NCBI GenBank assembly: GCA_038496445.1
Contig: JALMLS010000397.1
Coordinates: 1-64,000 of the forward strand
DNA from: Trichosphaerium sp. ATCC 40318
Lineage: Eukaryota; Discosea; Flabellinia; Trichosidae
DNA length: 64,000 nt
Direction of reading: 5' to 3'
The position numbers and the translations under genes are program-made. The notes beneath the pieces are model-generated. The model made no database searches. It saw only the letters and a program-made list of their open reading frames with translations, and had not been told where the DNA came from. Each line of letters begins with the position of its first letter. The first letter of the stretch is position 1. Shown here piece after piece: positions 47,044 to 56,883 of the stretch.

Positions 47044-48075
47044 ATGAGTGCCGCACCAATATGTGTAGCACTAGGTAGTACCAATAACGGTAAGTTTCAG
47101 TATTGGTTTGTAATTTGACAGACGGGAAGCTAAAGTAAAGGCTGCGGAAGCAGCCCTCGCACAAGTATTCCCTAAATCAGCGATTAAAGTGATTCCTGTC
47201 AGTGTTGACTCTGGTGTAAGCAATCAACCTATGTCAGGTACAAAAGTAGTTTATTGTACTGTCTAACGCGCTTTTATAGATCAAGAATGCGTAGAGGGTG
47301 CTCAGAATAGGTGAGTAACAAAGATGGTCTTCAGTTCCATCAACACTCTAAATGCGTAGTTTCTTGTTAATTTATTATATTTCAGGGCGAATGCAGCTCT
47401 CGCAGCGACATCGTACGTTTTTTTCGTTAAACTTGTTTTATCGTACATATAGAACTGCGGAATATGGTATAGGCATTGAAGGGTATAAATGACGCTTGAA
47501 TTTTGACACATTCCAAAAGAAACTTCCCGCGCAAGAGCGAAAAACTCAAATTTTCCAATTTTCCAAGTTTTCTGTTAAATCCTTCTCTTAGAGGAATTCA
47601 AGCATTTTTTGGTCGTCATTTTCAGGTTAGCTGGATTGTACGTGATGTTTTAAGTCGTATTTTTATTCATGTATGCTTCCAGGTTGTCATCCATAAGAGC
47701 GGTACATGGAAATGAATAGCAATATCTTAGATTATTAGGTAAAAAAGGGTTTGGATGTGGTCCACGTGTGGAGTTATCAAATAAGATTGTTGGCAAGCTA
47801 GGAAAAGACGTAGAGCTTGCTGATGTAATAGACGAATTATCAGGAGAAACAGACTTGAGATCAAGAGGTGGCGTAATGGTGAGTATTCCTGATTTATTTT
47901 TACGGAGATGAAAACTTTTGTTTCTGGAAGGCTACCTATCAATCATGCTTGTGACTTTATTTTTTTCTTGTAGGGTATGTTGACATGTGGTCTTATGCCT
48001 AGAAATAAGATTCTCGCTTCTGGTGTCATCATGGCTTTTGCACCATTTCTTTCTGCTGATACGAATTATTGGTAG
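47044..48075 (+). CDS. DUF84 inosine/xanthosine triphosphatase (YjjX-like)
   Basis: House-cleaning enzyme that hydrolyses non-canonical purine nucleotides (ITP, XTP). Start MSAAPICVALGSTNN and, after an intron, VKVKAAEAALAQVFPKSAIK give the GSTNxVKxxAV motif. Then IPVSVDSGVSNQPMS (V.SGVs.QP), DQECVEGAQNRANAALA (D.e...GA.NRA), EYGIGIEGG-type sequence, VIHKSGTW, GFGCGPRVELS, LADVIDELSGETDLRSRGGV and a final MAFAPFLSADTNYW. All conserved blocks are present in order. The stop is TAG 48073-48075. At least six short introns. CACGTG at about 47763 lies in coding sequence. No defects seen. Confidence 0.85.
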
Positions 48076-48322
48076 TGATTCAACACTTGTAATTAAAATA
48101 TCATCACATAGACAATAAACACCCAATTTTTGCCTTAAAAATCATATTAATACATGCCAATCACGTGAACACTAGCGTAGGATAAATGATTCGCGGAGGG
48201 AAGAAGCTGATGTTCATGTTAGCGCCTGTACCCTTGTAAGGGTACAAGAGATAATGTAAACATGATTATTTAACAGCTAACTACCGTCTACTTTCTTTAA
48301 CCATAAGGTCGCTTTAAGCCAA
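48076..48322. other. Spacer
   Basis: Contains CACGTG at about 48163 and the near palindrome ACCCTTGTAAGGGT around 48231. No gene. Confidence 0.4.
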
Positions 48323-48372
48323 TGTTAGAGTTTCATAAACACGAGCTAAAGCTTTAACGCCTTCATCTATTA
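48323..48372 (-). pseudogene. Relic of a GVHTI-type LRR gene
   Basis: About 50 bp strongly resemble the F-box/LRR gene at 51120-52130. On the plus strand TTTCATAAACACGAGCTAAAGCTTTAACGCCTTCATCTATTAC matches the TTTCATAAACACCAGCTAAAGCTTTAACACCTTCATCTGTTAC segment near 51283 almost base for base. It encodes one partial repeat (VIDEGVKALARVYE), with nothing recognisable on either side. A dead fragment of a recent copy is the simplest reading. Confidence 0.7.
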
Positions 48373-48775
48373 CTACTATTCGTTCTTGGCGAGCAAACTT
48401 GACGCAAAACATTGTGCAAAGTGGCAACAGCAAACTTAATTTACGAGTTCCTCACTGAGTTGCAGACAAGAGCCACACAAATGCCTCACTTTTGCAAAGA
48501 TTTGATTCTCATTATTGCCCAGATAGGAAACTTCCTCGAGCTCGTCAAGCAATTACTTGAAACTTCTGCTGTAACTGGACAATGGTTTTTGTAACTAGGG
48601 ATTGTATAGGAAACATGTACTTTCGAAATTGCTGTTACAAACAACAATTATGTAAAACGGGTTGCTCTACAAGGTTAGTAAAAGTGATATCATAGAATCA
48701 TGTCTAGCCTAGAGTCAAATCCTGCATTCACAGGTGCAGTGGTAAATTCTTAGTAACAATAAAGTATTTAGTTTT

Positions 48776-48895
48776 TTAAGCATGACCCATATTAATCACA
48801 GACTTAACACTGTCATCATTTGGAACATGCCTTCCATACATGCTCATCACATATCTTACATTCATTGTTGTACTTCGCTTAAACATCCTAATATC
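48776..48895 (-). CDS. Possible orphan exon
   Basis: After an acceptor-like CTACAG, a frame reads DIRMFKRSTTMNVRYVMSMY and GRHVPNDDSVKSVINMGHA to a TAA at 48776-48778. The composition looks coding, but no upstream exon was found in 48900-49300 and I do not recognise the product. It could be the 3' end of an unresolved gene or a remnant. Confidence 0.3.
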   Translation of the reverse strand, partial: DIRMFKRSTTMNVRYVMSMYGRHVPNDDSVKSVINMGHA

Positions 48896-49316
48896 CTGTA
48901 GATGATAAAAAGGGTTGGTAATTTGACATTAGTGGTAGGACAAGAACTCAGTTTTTTGAACTAAAAAAAGTGGCAAACTATTTAATTACATCTAACTTTG
49001 AAACAGTGCAATTTTCAGCATATGTATTGCATTACAAAAGCAGTGATGAAATATTTTCCTTACTACAATATTAGTTGACATTGCTTAGTTGTACAAAACA
49101 CTCAAGCCGAAAAAACTGAAGTCATTTGCCTTTCTGCATAAAACGGAAGACAGAAATTAGGATGTTTTCTTTCCCACTATTTGATATTATTGTCAAACAG
49201 GCTGGTTTGCTAGGGTCCGACGAAAGAACTCATTTTACATACGCAAACTAGAAGATTTATTTGTAGTACAGTATTTATTGGTTGTGTATACTATCTGGAA
49301 AAGGAATATGTTCAAG

Positions 49317-50078
49317 TCAATATGCATCCACGCGAGTATTAGATAATCGTCGAGTACAAGGTTCTCTATCATTTGCGTATACTGGCGCACTTGTTGGTGC
49401 AACCGTTGGTGCAACTGTTGTTGGAGGTGATGTCGATGGAGAAGTTGTTGTAGGGGGTTCTGTTGGTGGTGATCTTAAAGTCATCGTAGCAAAAAAAGTT
49501 ATCTGAGACGGTACCATTGAGGGCAATGATAGACTTATGAGAAGAGTCAAAAAAGAATAAAAAAACAAAGAAAAGACGTACCTGAAGGTATTTGGATCTG
49601 GAAAAGTCAGTTGAGGGATAAGTATGGATGATGAATCGAGTGATGAGTCTATTTATCACAAGTGTTAGACATCAAGACTAGAAGAAAAAAAAGGTGTATT
49701 ACCAGTGATAGGTGTATTAAATGTACATTCTAAGGTCGTAGCTAAAATCCCTTGTGAATTAAACACGATATTGACGACAACTTTATTTGGATCAATATCA
49801 ACAGCAAATGACCTGCCCGCAATAAGATAATGATACTCGGTGTTCGGTGTCGTATCAGCATCATTTACTATGAAGGAAGGCACGTTTGGACCGGTTGTAA
49901 AGTCGGATTCAAACAAGTCCACTCTGTTACCAATAAGTACGCACCGACCTGAATCACCAACACCTTTTTTTTTCAATTAATGCGTGTCTTGTGGACTTTC
50001 ATACGTACTAACTTGCGCAAAAGCTGCGGTAATAGATAGAATACATAGAAGGGAAACAAGAGAAGGTGCTTTTATCAT
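49317..50078 (-). CDS. Secreted protein with Thr/Pro stalk, intact paralogue of 8124-8799
   Basis: Start MIKAPSLVSLLCILSITAAF is a signal peptide. After one intron the mature domain reads VGDSGRCVLIGNRVDLFESD, GPNVPSFIVNDADTTPNTEY, AGRSFAVDIDPNKVVVNIVF and LATTLECTFNTPITGNTPF: a beta-rich domain of about 110 residues that I cannot assign. Later exons give a Ser/Thr/Pro/Ala stalk (TEPPTTTSPSTSPPTTVAPT) and a short conserved end, DREPCTRRLSNTRVDAY, with the stop at 49317. The stalk resembles that of the gene at 41.4 kb. No membrane helix is visible, so wall or matrix attachment by the Cys/Arg-rich end is possible (inference). Confidence 0.68.
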
Positions 50079-50636
50079 GATGAGTTGCAACACGTGGCTT
50101 ACGAAATAAAGTTGAAGTACTTTAGTTCAAATACACTTTCCGTAATTCTCTGTTTGAAAATGGCTTTTGGCTTGTGCACTTTTTCATTTTGTGATAGTGT
50201 ACTTTAGAATTAGTTGTAAGAAGCCTAGCTATCACTTTAACTTGTATGGAGAGGCGAACCATTCTGCGTACAAAATCCAACAATTGCCACTCATACTTGT
50301 ATTGTTACAAGAATATTATGCCTTTAAAGTTTGCAGTTTTTTGCTAGTTTAGAAGACTTGTCATCTAGAAAAGAACTATAACAATGTCCCATTTATAGAG
50401 GACGTAGGCGAATTTGTGCGCCTATTTGAAGGTGGATTCTACACGAATCAAGTGCACCTTGTATACCATAGTTGTCTAAGCAAACACGGTCAAGCAGTAC
50501 TCTATGTTAAATATGGATCTTTTTAGCGTCATGGAACTTTTTCATTTGTGACATTCTTTGGTATATACAGTGTTTGTGAGCGCCTACAACCACTCACAGC
50601 GTTGCCTGAGACACGAAATAACAATCATTGAAACTC
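49317..50636 (-). repeat. Right copy of the inverted duplication
   Basis: Reverse-complement homologue of 7518-8799, covering the secreted-protein gene and about 550 bp upstream of its start. The two copies are 41 kb apart and in opposite orientation. See the left copy for shared landmarks. Confidence 0.85.
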
Positions 50637-51119
50637 AAAACATGTACATCATTTACTTTAGCTACCCATGCCAGCACTAGAACTCGCAATAGCAATAGGT
50701 CACATTATCGCGAAACCACGAAAGGCAATGAACAGAACCAAAGGTACCTGTAACACTATCACCGTTGCTGTAGGCTTTGTAAAGGCCACCGCATGGTACT
50801 TATACACCATTTAAATAGTGTTTAGTAAATCACGTGGATTTAAAAGTTCAAAAACAATTTCTCCGTAGAACAAATAATGGATCACATTTTTGGTTAGTTT
50901 GTTAATTCTATCAGAAAGGTATCATATCCGCCTGGTGGTATAGATCTGACAAAAACTCAGAATTTCGTTGGAAAGTCACTTTTTTTTTGCCTCCAATTGA
51001 TACGAACAATAACCTAATCGTAATGAGCACATAGTTCATTGTCGAAGCTTACAGGAGGTTTTAAGAACTTGTTTGCTAGAAAAAGGGTCGCATTTATAGA
51101 AGGATATTTATTACGCATA
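50079..51119. other. Upstream part of the duplication, then empty spacer
   Basis: 50079-50636 is duplicated upstream DNA. A plus-strand frame MPALELAIAIGHIIAKPRKA begins near 50669 and reaches a possible donor but is not supported further. CACGTG occurs at about 50092, 50832 and 51119. Confidence 0.4.
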
Positions 51120-52130
51120 TCACGTGTTCGTATTGACTAATGCAAATCTATCAACGACAGTAACTCCATGTAATTTAGATAATCCATTAGGAGTTACTTT
51201 AGTAAATACAACACCAATAGTATGAACACCAACTAAAGCTTCTATACCTACATCAGTAACGCCTGTTTTCTCGAGGTCAATTTCATAAACACCAGCTAAA
51301 GCTTTAACACCTTCATCTGTTACTTTTGTACATCCCGTCAAGTTTATAGTATGAACTCCTGAAAGAGCCTTAATACCTTCATCTGTTACTGCTTCACATC
51401 CACTGAGACAAATTTCATGAACACCTCCAAACAGTTTTATACTTTTATCTGTTGGACAGCATTCATACAAGTTTATAGTATGTGCTCCAGCTAGCGCTTT
51501 AAATCCTTCGTCAGTAAGATGAGAACAACCCATAAGATTGATAGTATGAACGCCAGCAACGGCTTTGATTCCTTCATCGGTGATTCCGTAACAGCTGTTT
51601 GCACTTAAACTATGGACACCAGCAAGAGATATTAGTGATACATCGGTTATATTTGTATTATAAGAAATGTTAACTGTATGAGCGCCTGCAAGATGAACAA
51701 CGCCTTCATCCGTAATGTTGTAGCAACTTGAAGCATTAATACATTTCACACCACTTAACGCCTTAAGTCCATCATCAGTGATGCGTGAGCTACTCAAATC
51801 AATCGTATGTATTCCTGCTATATGTTGAAGCGCATTGGCATCAAATGAACAGAAAGGAACCATTAGATGTTTGACACCTGAAAGGTCTTTCAAATTATCT
51901 TCAGATGGCCTACTTTTCCATGCAAACCTTACTATTGTATTCCGAAGAACTCCTGTGTATGTTGAAACGATAGCTGTATCACCGTCTCGTAGAATAACCG
52001 AGGTGTATCCAATGTGGTAATGAACTACATCAGAGAACAGTTTACAACTTTGAGCTATTGTGAACCGTGCTTTTTTGAGGTTTGAGAAAATGAGACAAAG
52101 TATTTCATTAGGTAAGTTGATAAGAGACAT
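51120..52130 (-). CDS. F-box / GVHTI-type LRR protein, intact
   Basis: Single exon of 336 codons. The N-terminal F-box, MSLINLPNEILCLIFSNLKK then ARFTIAQSCKLFSDVVHYHI, is the clearest of the family. After a linker (VSTYTGVLRNTIVRF) come about ten Cys-containing LRRs: GVKCINASSCYNITDEGVVH, GVHTINLMGCSHLTDEGFKA, GVHEICLSGCEAVTDEGIKA, GVHTINLTGCTKVTDEGVKA and GVYEIDLEKTGVTDVG. The repeats keep HTI or HEI and TDEG almost unchanged. AMN1/Grr1-type F-box proteins recruit targets to SCF ligases; the target here is unknown. Absence of introns contrasts with most genes of the window and could reflect retroposition or fast tandem evolution. Confidence 0.82.
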   Translation of the reverse strand: MSLINLPNEILCLIFSNLKKARFTIAQSCKLFSDVVHYHIGYTSVILRDGDTAIVSTYTGVLRNTIVRFAWKSRPSEDNLKDLSGVKHLMVPFCSFDANALQHIAGIHTIDLSSSRITDDGLKALSGVKCINASSCYNITDEGVVHLAGAHTVNISYNTNITDVSLISLAGVHSLSANSCYGITDEGIKAVAGVHTINLMGCSHLTDEGFKALAGAHTINLYECCPTDKSIKLFGGVHEICLSGCEAVTDEGIKALSGVHTINLTGCTKVTDEGVKALAGVYEIDLEKTGVTDVGIEALVGVHTIGVVFTKVTPNGLSKLHGVTVVDRFALVNTNT

Positions 52131-52767
52131 TGTGGCACTAATTTTGTATCGTTAAATAGAGATTGTGGTTAATGTTGTAAACTGTTCAGTGAAAATATTC
52201 CAACAGCACGGATTTTTTTTTTACTACTGCTGCGTGCCTTTGGGTAGCTGCGTAGTCTATCGAGTGATTTGTGTCAACGCGTTGTTGTACTTATTGTGTG
52301 TTGCGAATAATAAAAAACAGCATTAAAAAAATTGCCGATTTTCCACCATATCCACGTGACTTCTCTAACGACACATGATTGTGCAGTGTAGTAATATCAT
52401 GTGATGTGATAAATTTAACATGTTGGCACATTAACCACTACAGAGTGATCTATTTTGCTTTAGAGGTATTCTTTTTCGGAGCTCCTTGTGTACATCAAAA
52501 ATGCCTTTCAATGCACGAAAAGGACATCTTTTGTCTACACAGTTGAGATGGTATTTTGTGCATGCTTGATACCTGAGCTTAAAGGGTAGTATGAGGTGAC
52601 TCGCTACTTGGTTTTTACAGGGGTAAAACTATACCTTTTGGATCTTTTGCTACAACAATGCAAAAAAAATGCAGTCACCGCAGTAACAAGTCTTACCTAT
52701 TTCACAAAAAAAAAAGTCGAGTTGAGTTGGAGTGTTAACAGTACTGTATATCTTTTTATTATTTTTG
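52131..52767. other. No supported gene
   Basis: About 640 bp between two minus-strand genes. CACGTG lies at about 52353. The plus-strand frame 52596-52826 is low-complexity and unsupported. Confidence 0.45.
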
Positions 52768-54487
52768 TCATTTCTTTTTATTTCCCATCAACAAAAAAAT
52801 ATCACAATCAGCAAGGTATTGCTTGATTGACATTATTTCTTTTTTATGTAACTTCAAAATAACACTTTTGAATAATTTTTTGTTTCCTTTAAAGTTTGAA
52901 AGCTCCTTAATCAAGAAAGGTTTCATTTCATCTAACGATGGGGATTCTATACCCAATTCATTCTCACAATTATCAATAACCCTCTTATATCTCTTTTCCC
53001 AGTCTTCAACAAGATTTAAAAACTTTGCTCTCATTTTCATGTACTCTTGTTTATACTTTGGGAAGTAAGTCAAAAACTCGTCACCTAAAATCTCTTTAAC
53101 TTCACAACCACACGCTAAAAATATATGACAGCATACCTTCGTTTGTACGAACAATTTGTAGAAGATGTTGAGCATTTTTTCCGTATTTATCACGTGGGTT
53201 CAAATGTGTCAATGCAACGTATTGAGGAGACTGGGAAAGAAAAAAATGAGAACAAGTAATTAACGTTCATTGCTTTACCTTAATCTTAACACGTTGAAAG
53301 TTCCTATCACATACTACAAATCCTTCACTCTCAACTGGATTTAGTTTTTGAGATGCAATAGATAACGCTTCAGGGTCATTTATATCAAAAACGGTTGGTG
53401 CCTATTTGCAAAAATAAGTCTTTCTTAATCATAAGTTACTGCGCTCACCTTCCATCCACATTCGCTTGCAACTTCCAAAGGATCTATACGAATGTATAAG
53501 CTTTAATTTTATATAAATAATCAGTACCAAGTTCTTCAAGTGTTGTCAAATCGCGAGCACCAAGAAAAACCAGTTCGTCTTTTTTTGGTCGTACTACAAT
53601 CACGTTTCTACAATGTACCATGAGATAAAAGATTATTTATATTCCCGTACTGAACAGATATCATTTCAAACATGTAACAGCGATTTGTATTACGTGGTTT
53701 CTTATAATCCATACGCTTCCAAATATCCCAAAATAACTGTCTAAAAACAAAATTTCCTCTTTTGTTGTACGCATTATATCCTAGACTTGAATGAGTCACC
53801 AAACGTTTATAATTCCCTGTCCATTTTTGTCATGGTATTAACAGAGAATAAAAAGCTTTTACTTCAACATTGACCAGTATACTTACCGATTACATCGCCA
53901 TCACCATCAACAGTTCCACTTAATTGAAAAAAAGAGGTTAGTTTTTTGTTCTATTTTTAGTGTATTGCAATGGTACCTGCTAGCCACGTGCCACTTATTT
54001 TTGTAGTAATATAGAGTTGCAATAGATCCATCTAGCTTTTCGTATACTTTTGCTGATTGCCAATCGATATCATGAGCTAGTGGCTCTTTGTAATTAAAAA
54101 ACTTCCGAAAAGGAAATGAAACAATATCCCAGTTATGTTCAGCGCTTAAAATCAAACCACGGCATTCACACGTTATAGGGTTTGTAAAATCGCAGCCAAA
54201 CTAAACGTTTTAGCGAGAAGCGTTTATACAATCTAAAAAAAGTCGTTTACGTTCTGATATTTAAACGAATAGAGCTCTGGGTTTATCTTTGAGCGTTTAA
54301 CTCTCACGTGGTGCTCTGTTTGAAGAGAAACAGTTACACCCTTCTCTCCTAAGCGTTGCGTGTTCTCTCGAAGGTATTTTTGTACTTGAAGAGGCTCTAA
54401 TAATGAAATTTGTATCAGAAAGGATTTAAAGCGTTGGTCGGTGCTTGTACCATGTTCTCTTTTGAAATTGTGTTTCTTGGCGCTCAT
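52768..54487 (-). CDS. T4-Rnl1-like RNA ligase
   Basis: ATP-dependent RNA ligase of the Rnl1 group, which seals 5'-phosphate to 3'-OH RNA ends. N-terminal exon: MSAKKHNFKREHGTSTDQRF and a basic segment. Then CECRGLILSAEHNWDIVSFPF and KFFNY, followed by motif I VYEKLDGSIATLYYY with the nucleotidyl Lys, and KWHVASR. Later come the motif IIIa region CYMFEMIS, NIVRPKKDELVFLGARD, motif IV ESEGFVVCD and motif V VKIKSPQYVAL. The C-terminal 150 residues are helical and Lys-rich (YKQEYMKMRAKFLNLVEDWE), as in Rnl1 proteins. All nucleotidyltransferase motifs look intact, so activity is expected. The gene contains several short introns and so is nuclear, not viral or organellar contamination. Introns hold CACGTG near 53190 and 53984. 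Confidence 0.85.
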
Positions 54488-54588
54488 TGCACTTATTCTG
54501 TGATTGTTGCAAGTTGTTTCTTAGTTCAAATTGTGTTTACCAATTGTTGACTTTTGAGGCTACCCACTAGCAATAATAGCGCTATACT
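54488..54588. promoter_or_regulatory. Divergent promoter, RNA ligase / rhodanese-methyltransferase
   Basis: 101 bp between opposing ATGs, one of the shortest such gaps in the window. It suggests shared control; no motif is decisive. Confidence 0.45.
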
Positions 54589-55890
54589 ATGGCAGAATCT
54601 CCACCTGTCGCGCAATGGAGCAGTTTTGCGTGCGGTTTAGTCGATTTGAGGTATCGTTTAAATAATAATTGCTGTGACACTGCTGTAAACACGCGCTAGG
54701 ACTACTGAAGAGTTTTTTGAGCGTCATGTAGTAGAATCAACTTTAATTCCGTCAGAAAACTTGATCGAGCGCGGTATGTGGTAATATAGACGAAACTTAG
54801 TGTTTGTAGTTATGGAATTGCCACCTAAGGTATTAATTATTTAACAACACTCTAAAAACGCGGAATAGCACTCAAAAATTGCCTTACTTGGCTCTGAAAA
54901 ACAAATGGATGAGGTTAGATTGTTATTTAACTACTACGTACTAATTTCGTCAATACAGGCGGAAACTGAACTTGTAAACCGTAAATATATAATATCAGCG
55001 AAATATGAATCTACTGAGGAGTTTTGGAAGAGCGCAGAGGAAGCAGGCGTTGTGGAAAAACAGTCTGCCAAGTCAAAAATGTAAATATGCATAGTTCTTT
55101 GTCTCCACCTCTCTAATTGGCATATTCCAGGTTGTGGTTAGCATCACCTGTTCTGTATGGGGTAATTGATAGAATAGAAGCATTGAGGAAAGAGTCTGGA
55201 CTACCAAAGGGTGGTGTTGCACTTGATATTGCTTGTGGAAACGGTAAGAAAAAAATGAGAATAAAATATATTTGTTATTGGTCAATCCTTATTTGTGTTT
55301 TGTAGGGCGTGATTTGATGTTCCTTGAAATGAGAGGCTGGAAAACTATAGGGTTAGATAATAGTGAAAAACAGCTTGGACGTGCTAAGAGAACAGCTCCT
55401 TATTACAAAGTTAATCCTCGACTTGAAAATATCGATTTAATTAAAGAGTATAACACCATTGCAGAAAGGTTTGGTCCCGTTGATTTGGTAAATGTTGCAC
55501 GATTCCTTCAACGTAATTTATTTGATGAGATAAAGTACGTACGGTATTGAAACCTATTTTTCAAGCTTGTTTGATTTGTCAAACGAAAGATGTTAAGGTT
55601 GATATATTTATGGCTTATTGGTTTATCTAGAGCTTCTCTGAAGTGTGGAGGATTTGTTGTCTATCATACTTTCATGTTTGGTTGTAAAAAGCCTCGTAGA
55701 GAACGGTTTCTTTTACAACCAAATGAGCTAGCATCTTTTTTTAAAGGTAGACAAAACAAAAAAGACAAATCAATCTATTCCTTCTTTACCAATGACATAA
55801 ATAGGTTGGGAAATTATTGAAGATAAGACTGTGAATATAGAAGATGGTAGAGAACTATCCTACTTTTGTGCCAGAAAACCCACAGAGTAA
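54589..55890 (+). CDS. Rhodanese-like / SAM-dependent methyltransferase fusion
   Basis: Start MAESPPVAQWSSFACGLVDL. The N-terminal half has rhodanese-like spacing: RTTEEFFERHVVESTLIPSE (DxRxxxEFxxxHIxGA-like) and LPPKHSKIALLGSEKQMDE. The loop that should carry the active Cys reads LLGSEKQ, so sulfurtransferase activity is unlikely. The C-terminal half is a class I methyltransferase: VALDIACGNGRDLMFLEMRG (motif I), WKTIGLDNSEKQLGRAKR, FGPVDLVNVARFLQRNLFDE (motif IV region), GGFVVYHTFM and a TehB-like ending LLQPNELASFFKGWEII then SYFCARKP. The stop is TAA 55888-55890. Six or more short introns. Substrate is unknown. Confidence 0.8.
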
Positions 55891-56084
55891 ATTTTATGAT
55901 TCGAAAAAAAAAGAAAAAAAAAATTTACATAACGAAATAAAACCAACTTCAAATCTTCCGTTTTCTCTAACACGTGTGCCTTAAATTAAAACAAATACAT
56001 CGCTCAAAACAGGGATATATATAAGCTATTGGATAGGGTATTGTTTGATGTAAATAGATGCCTTTCAGGCGTTTAAAAAATTAT

Positions 56085-56883
56085 TTACTTTTTTTCTTCT
56101 TCTCTTTTTTTTGTTGCTTTTTTGAACGCAGAAACAAAACTAGAAATTTGCATTGCATCAGGAGGAAAGCATCCAGGATGTTTAATCATCTCGCCCATAA
56201 GTTCACCAGCAATCTTTTGTTCATTATGAACAGACGTTAACGCTAAAAGACGCGTTAAAGCAGAAATATCATTAAACAATGATCATAAGCTTAAAAAATG
56301 ACTTCACGCTTGTTTTAATACGTACCAAGGAGTGTTGCAAAGCTTGTAGGATTTGGGATTACTTTCTCTTTATTCATGACTGTGAATAGTGTGAACGCCT
56401 GGTGAGGCCTGTCGTATAATCCACAAAGATTAAAGGCGCAATTATATCCGTCTGCCGTTGGAGATAATCCAAAATCTTCAATGTTTTTAAAAGTTGACAG
56501 CGCTTCGTCTATTTCTCCTTGTTCTCCTTGTAGTTCCATTAACGCGATTAGGCTTGACTCAGGAGGTTTTGTTGTCTTGTGAAGACGTTCAAATTCTTCA
56601 TGAGCAAATTTTGCGTCCCTAGAGCGCATAGGTACAATGTTGGAGTGTTGGAGGAACAACGTACTTGATGTGGGGTATTTTATCGTTAAACACCTTCCAT
56701 TTATCTGTTGATACCTCAGAGAGGTCTTTGTACGCTCGTATATCCGCTGCTATTGAAAATTTAGCAAAAAGACCTCTAGCCACTCACACAACCTGTACAG
56801 AACCTTCTTGTTGTTACTCTGACGTTTCCTGAGTATTTTGCTTTGATCTGGGTTTTACTTCGCACAGCGGCTACTCTACGCAT
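56085..56883 (-). CDS. Pentatricopeptide-repeat protein, probably mitochondrial
   Basis: Phase-consistent joins give MRRVAAVRSKTQIKAKYSGN then VRVTTRRFCT, an Arg-rich, acid-poor presequence typical of matrix targeting, followed by AADIRAYKDLSEVSTDKWKV. PPR helices follow: AKFAHEEFERLHKTTKPPES then IALMELQGEQGEIDEALSTF, IEDFGLSPTADGYNCAFNLC then DRPHQAFTLFTVMNKEKVIP and PTSFATLL. The end is a Lys/Glu-rich helix, stop at 56085. PPR proteins bind organellar RNA; with about three to four repeats this one is short. Two introns here are about 46-48 nt and one begins GTACG. Confidence 0.75.

Noticed and set aside
48231-48246. Short palindrome ACCCTTGTAAGGGT as a terminator or attachment site
   Set aside because: Only a few bases per arm, no context; likely chance.
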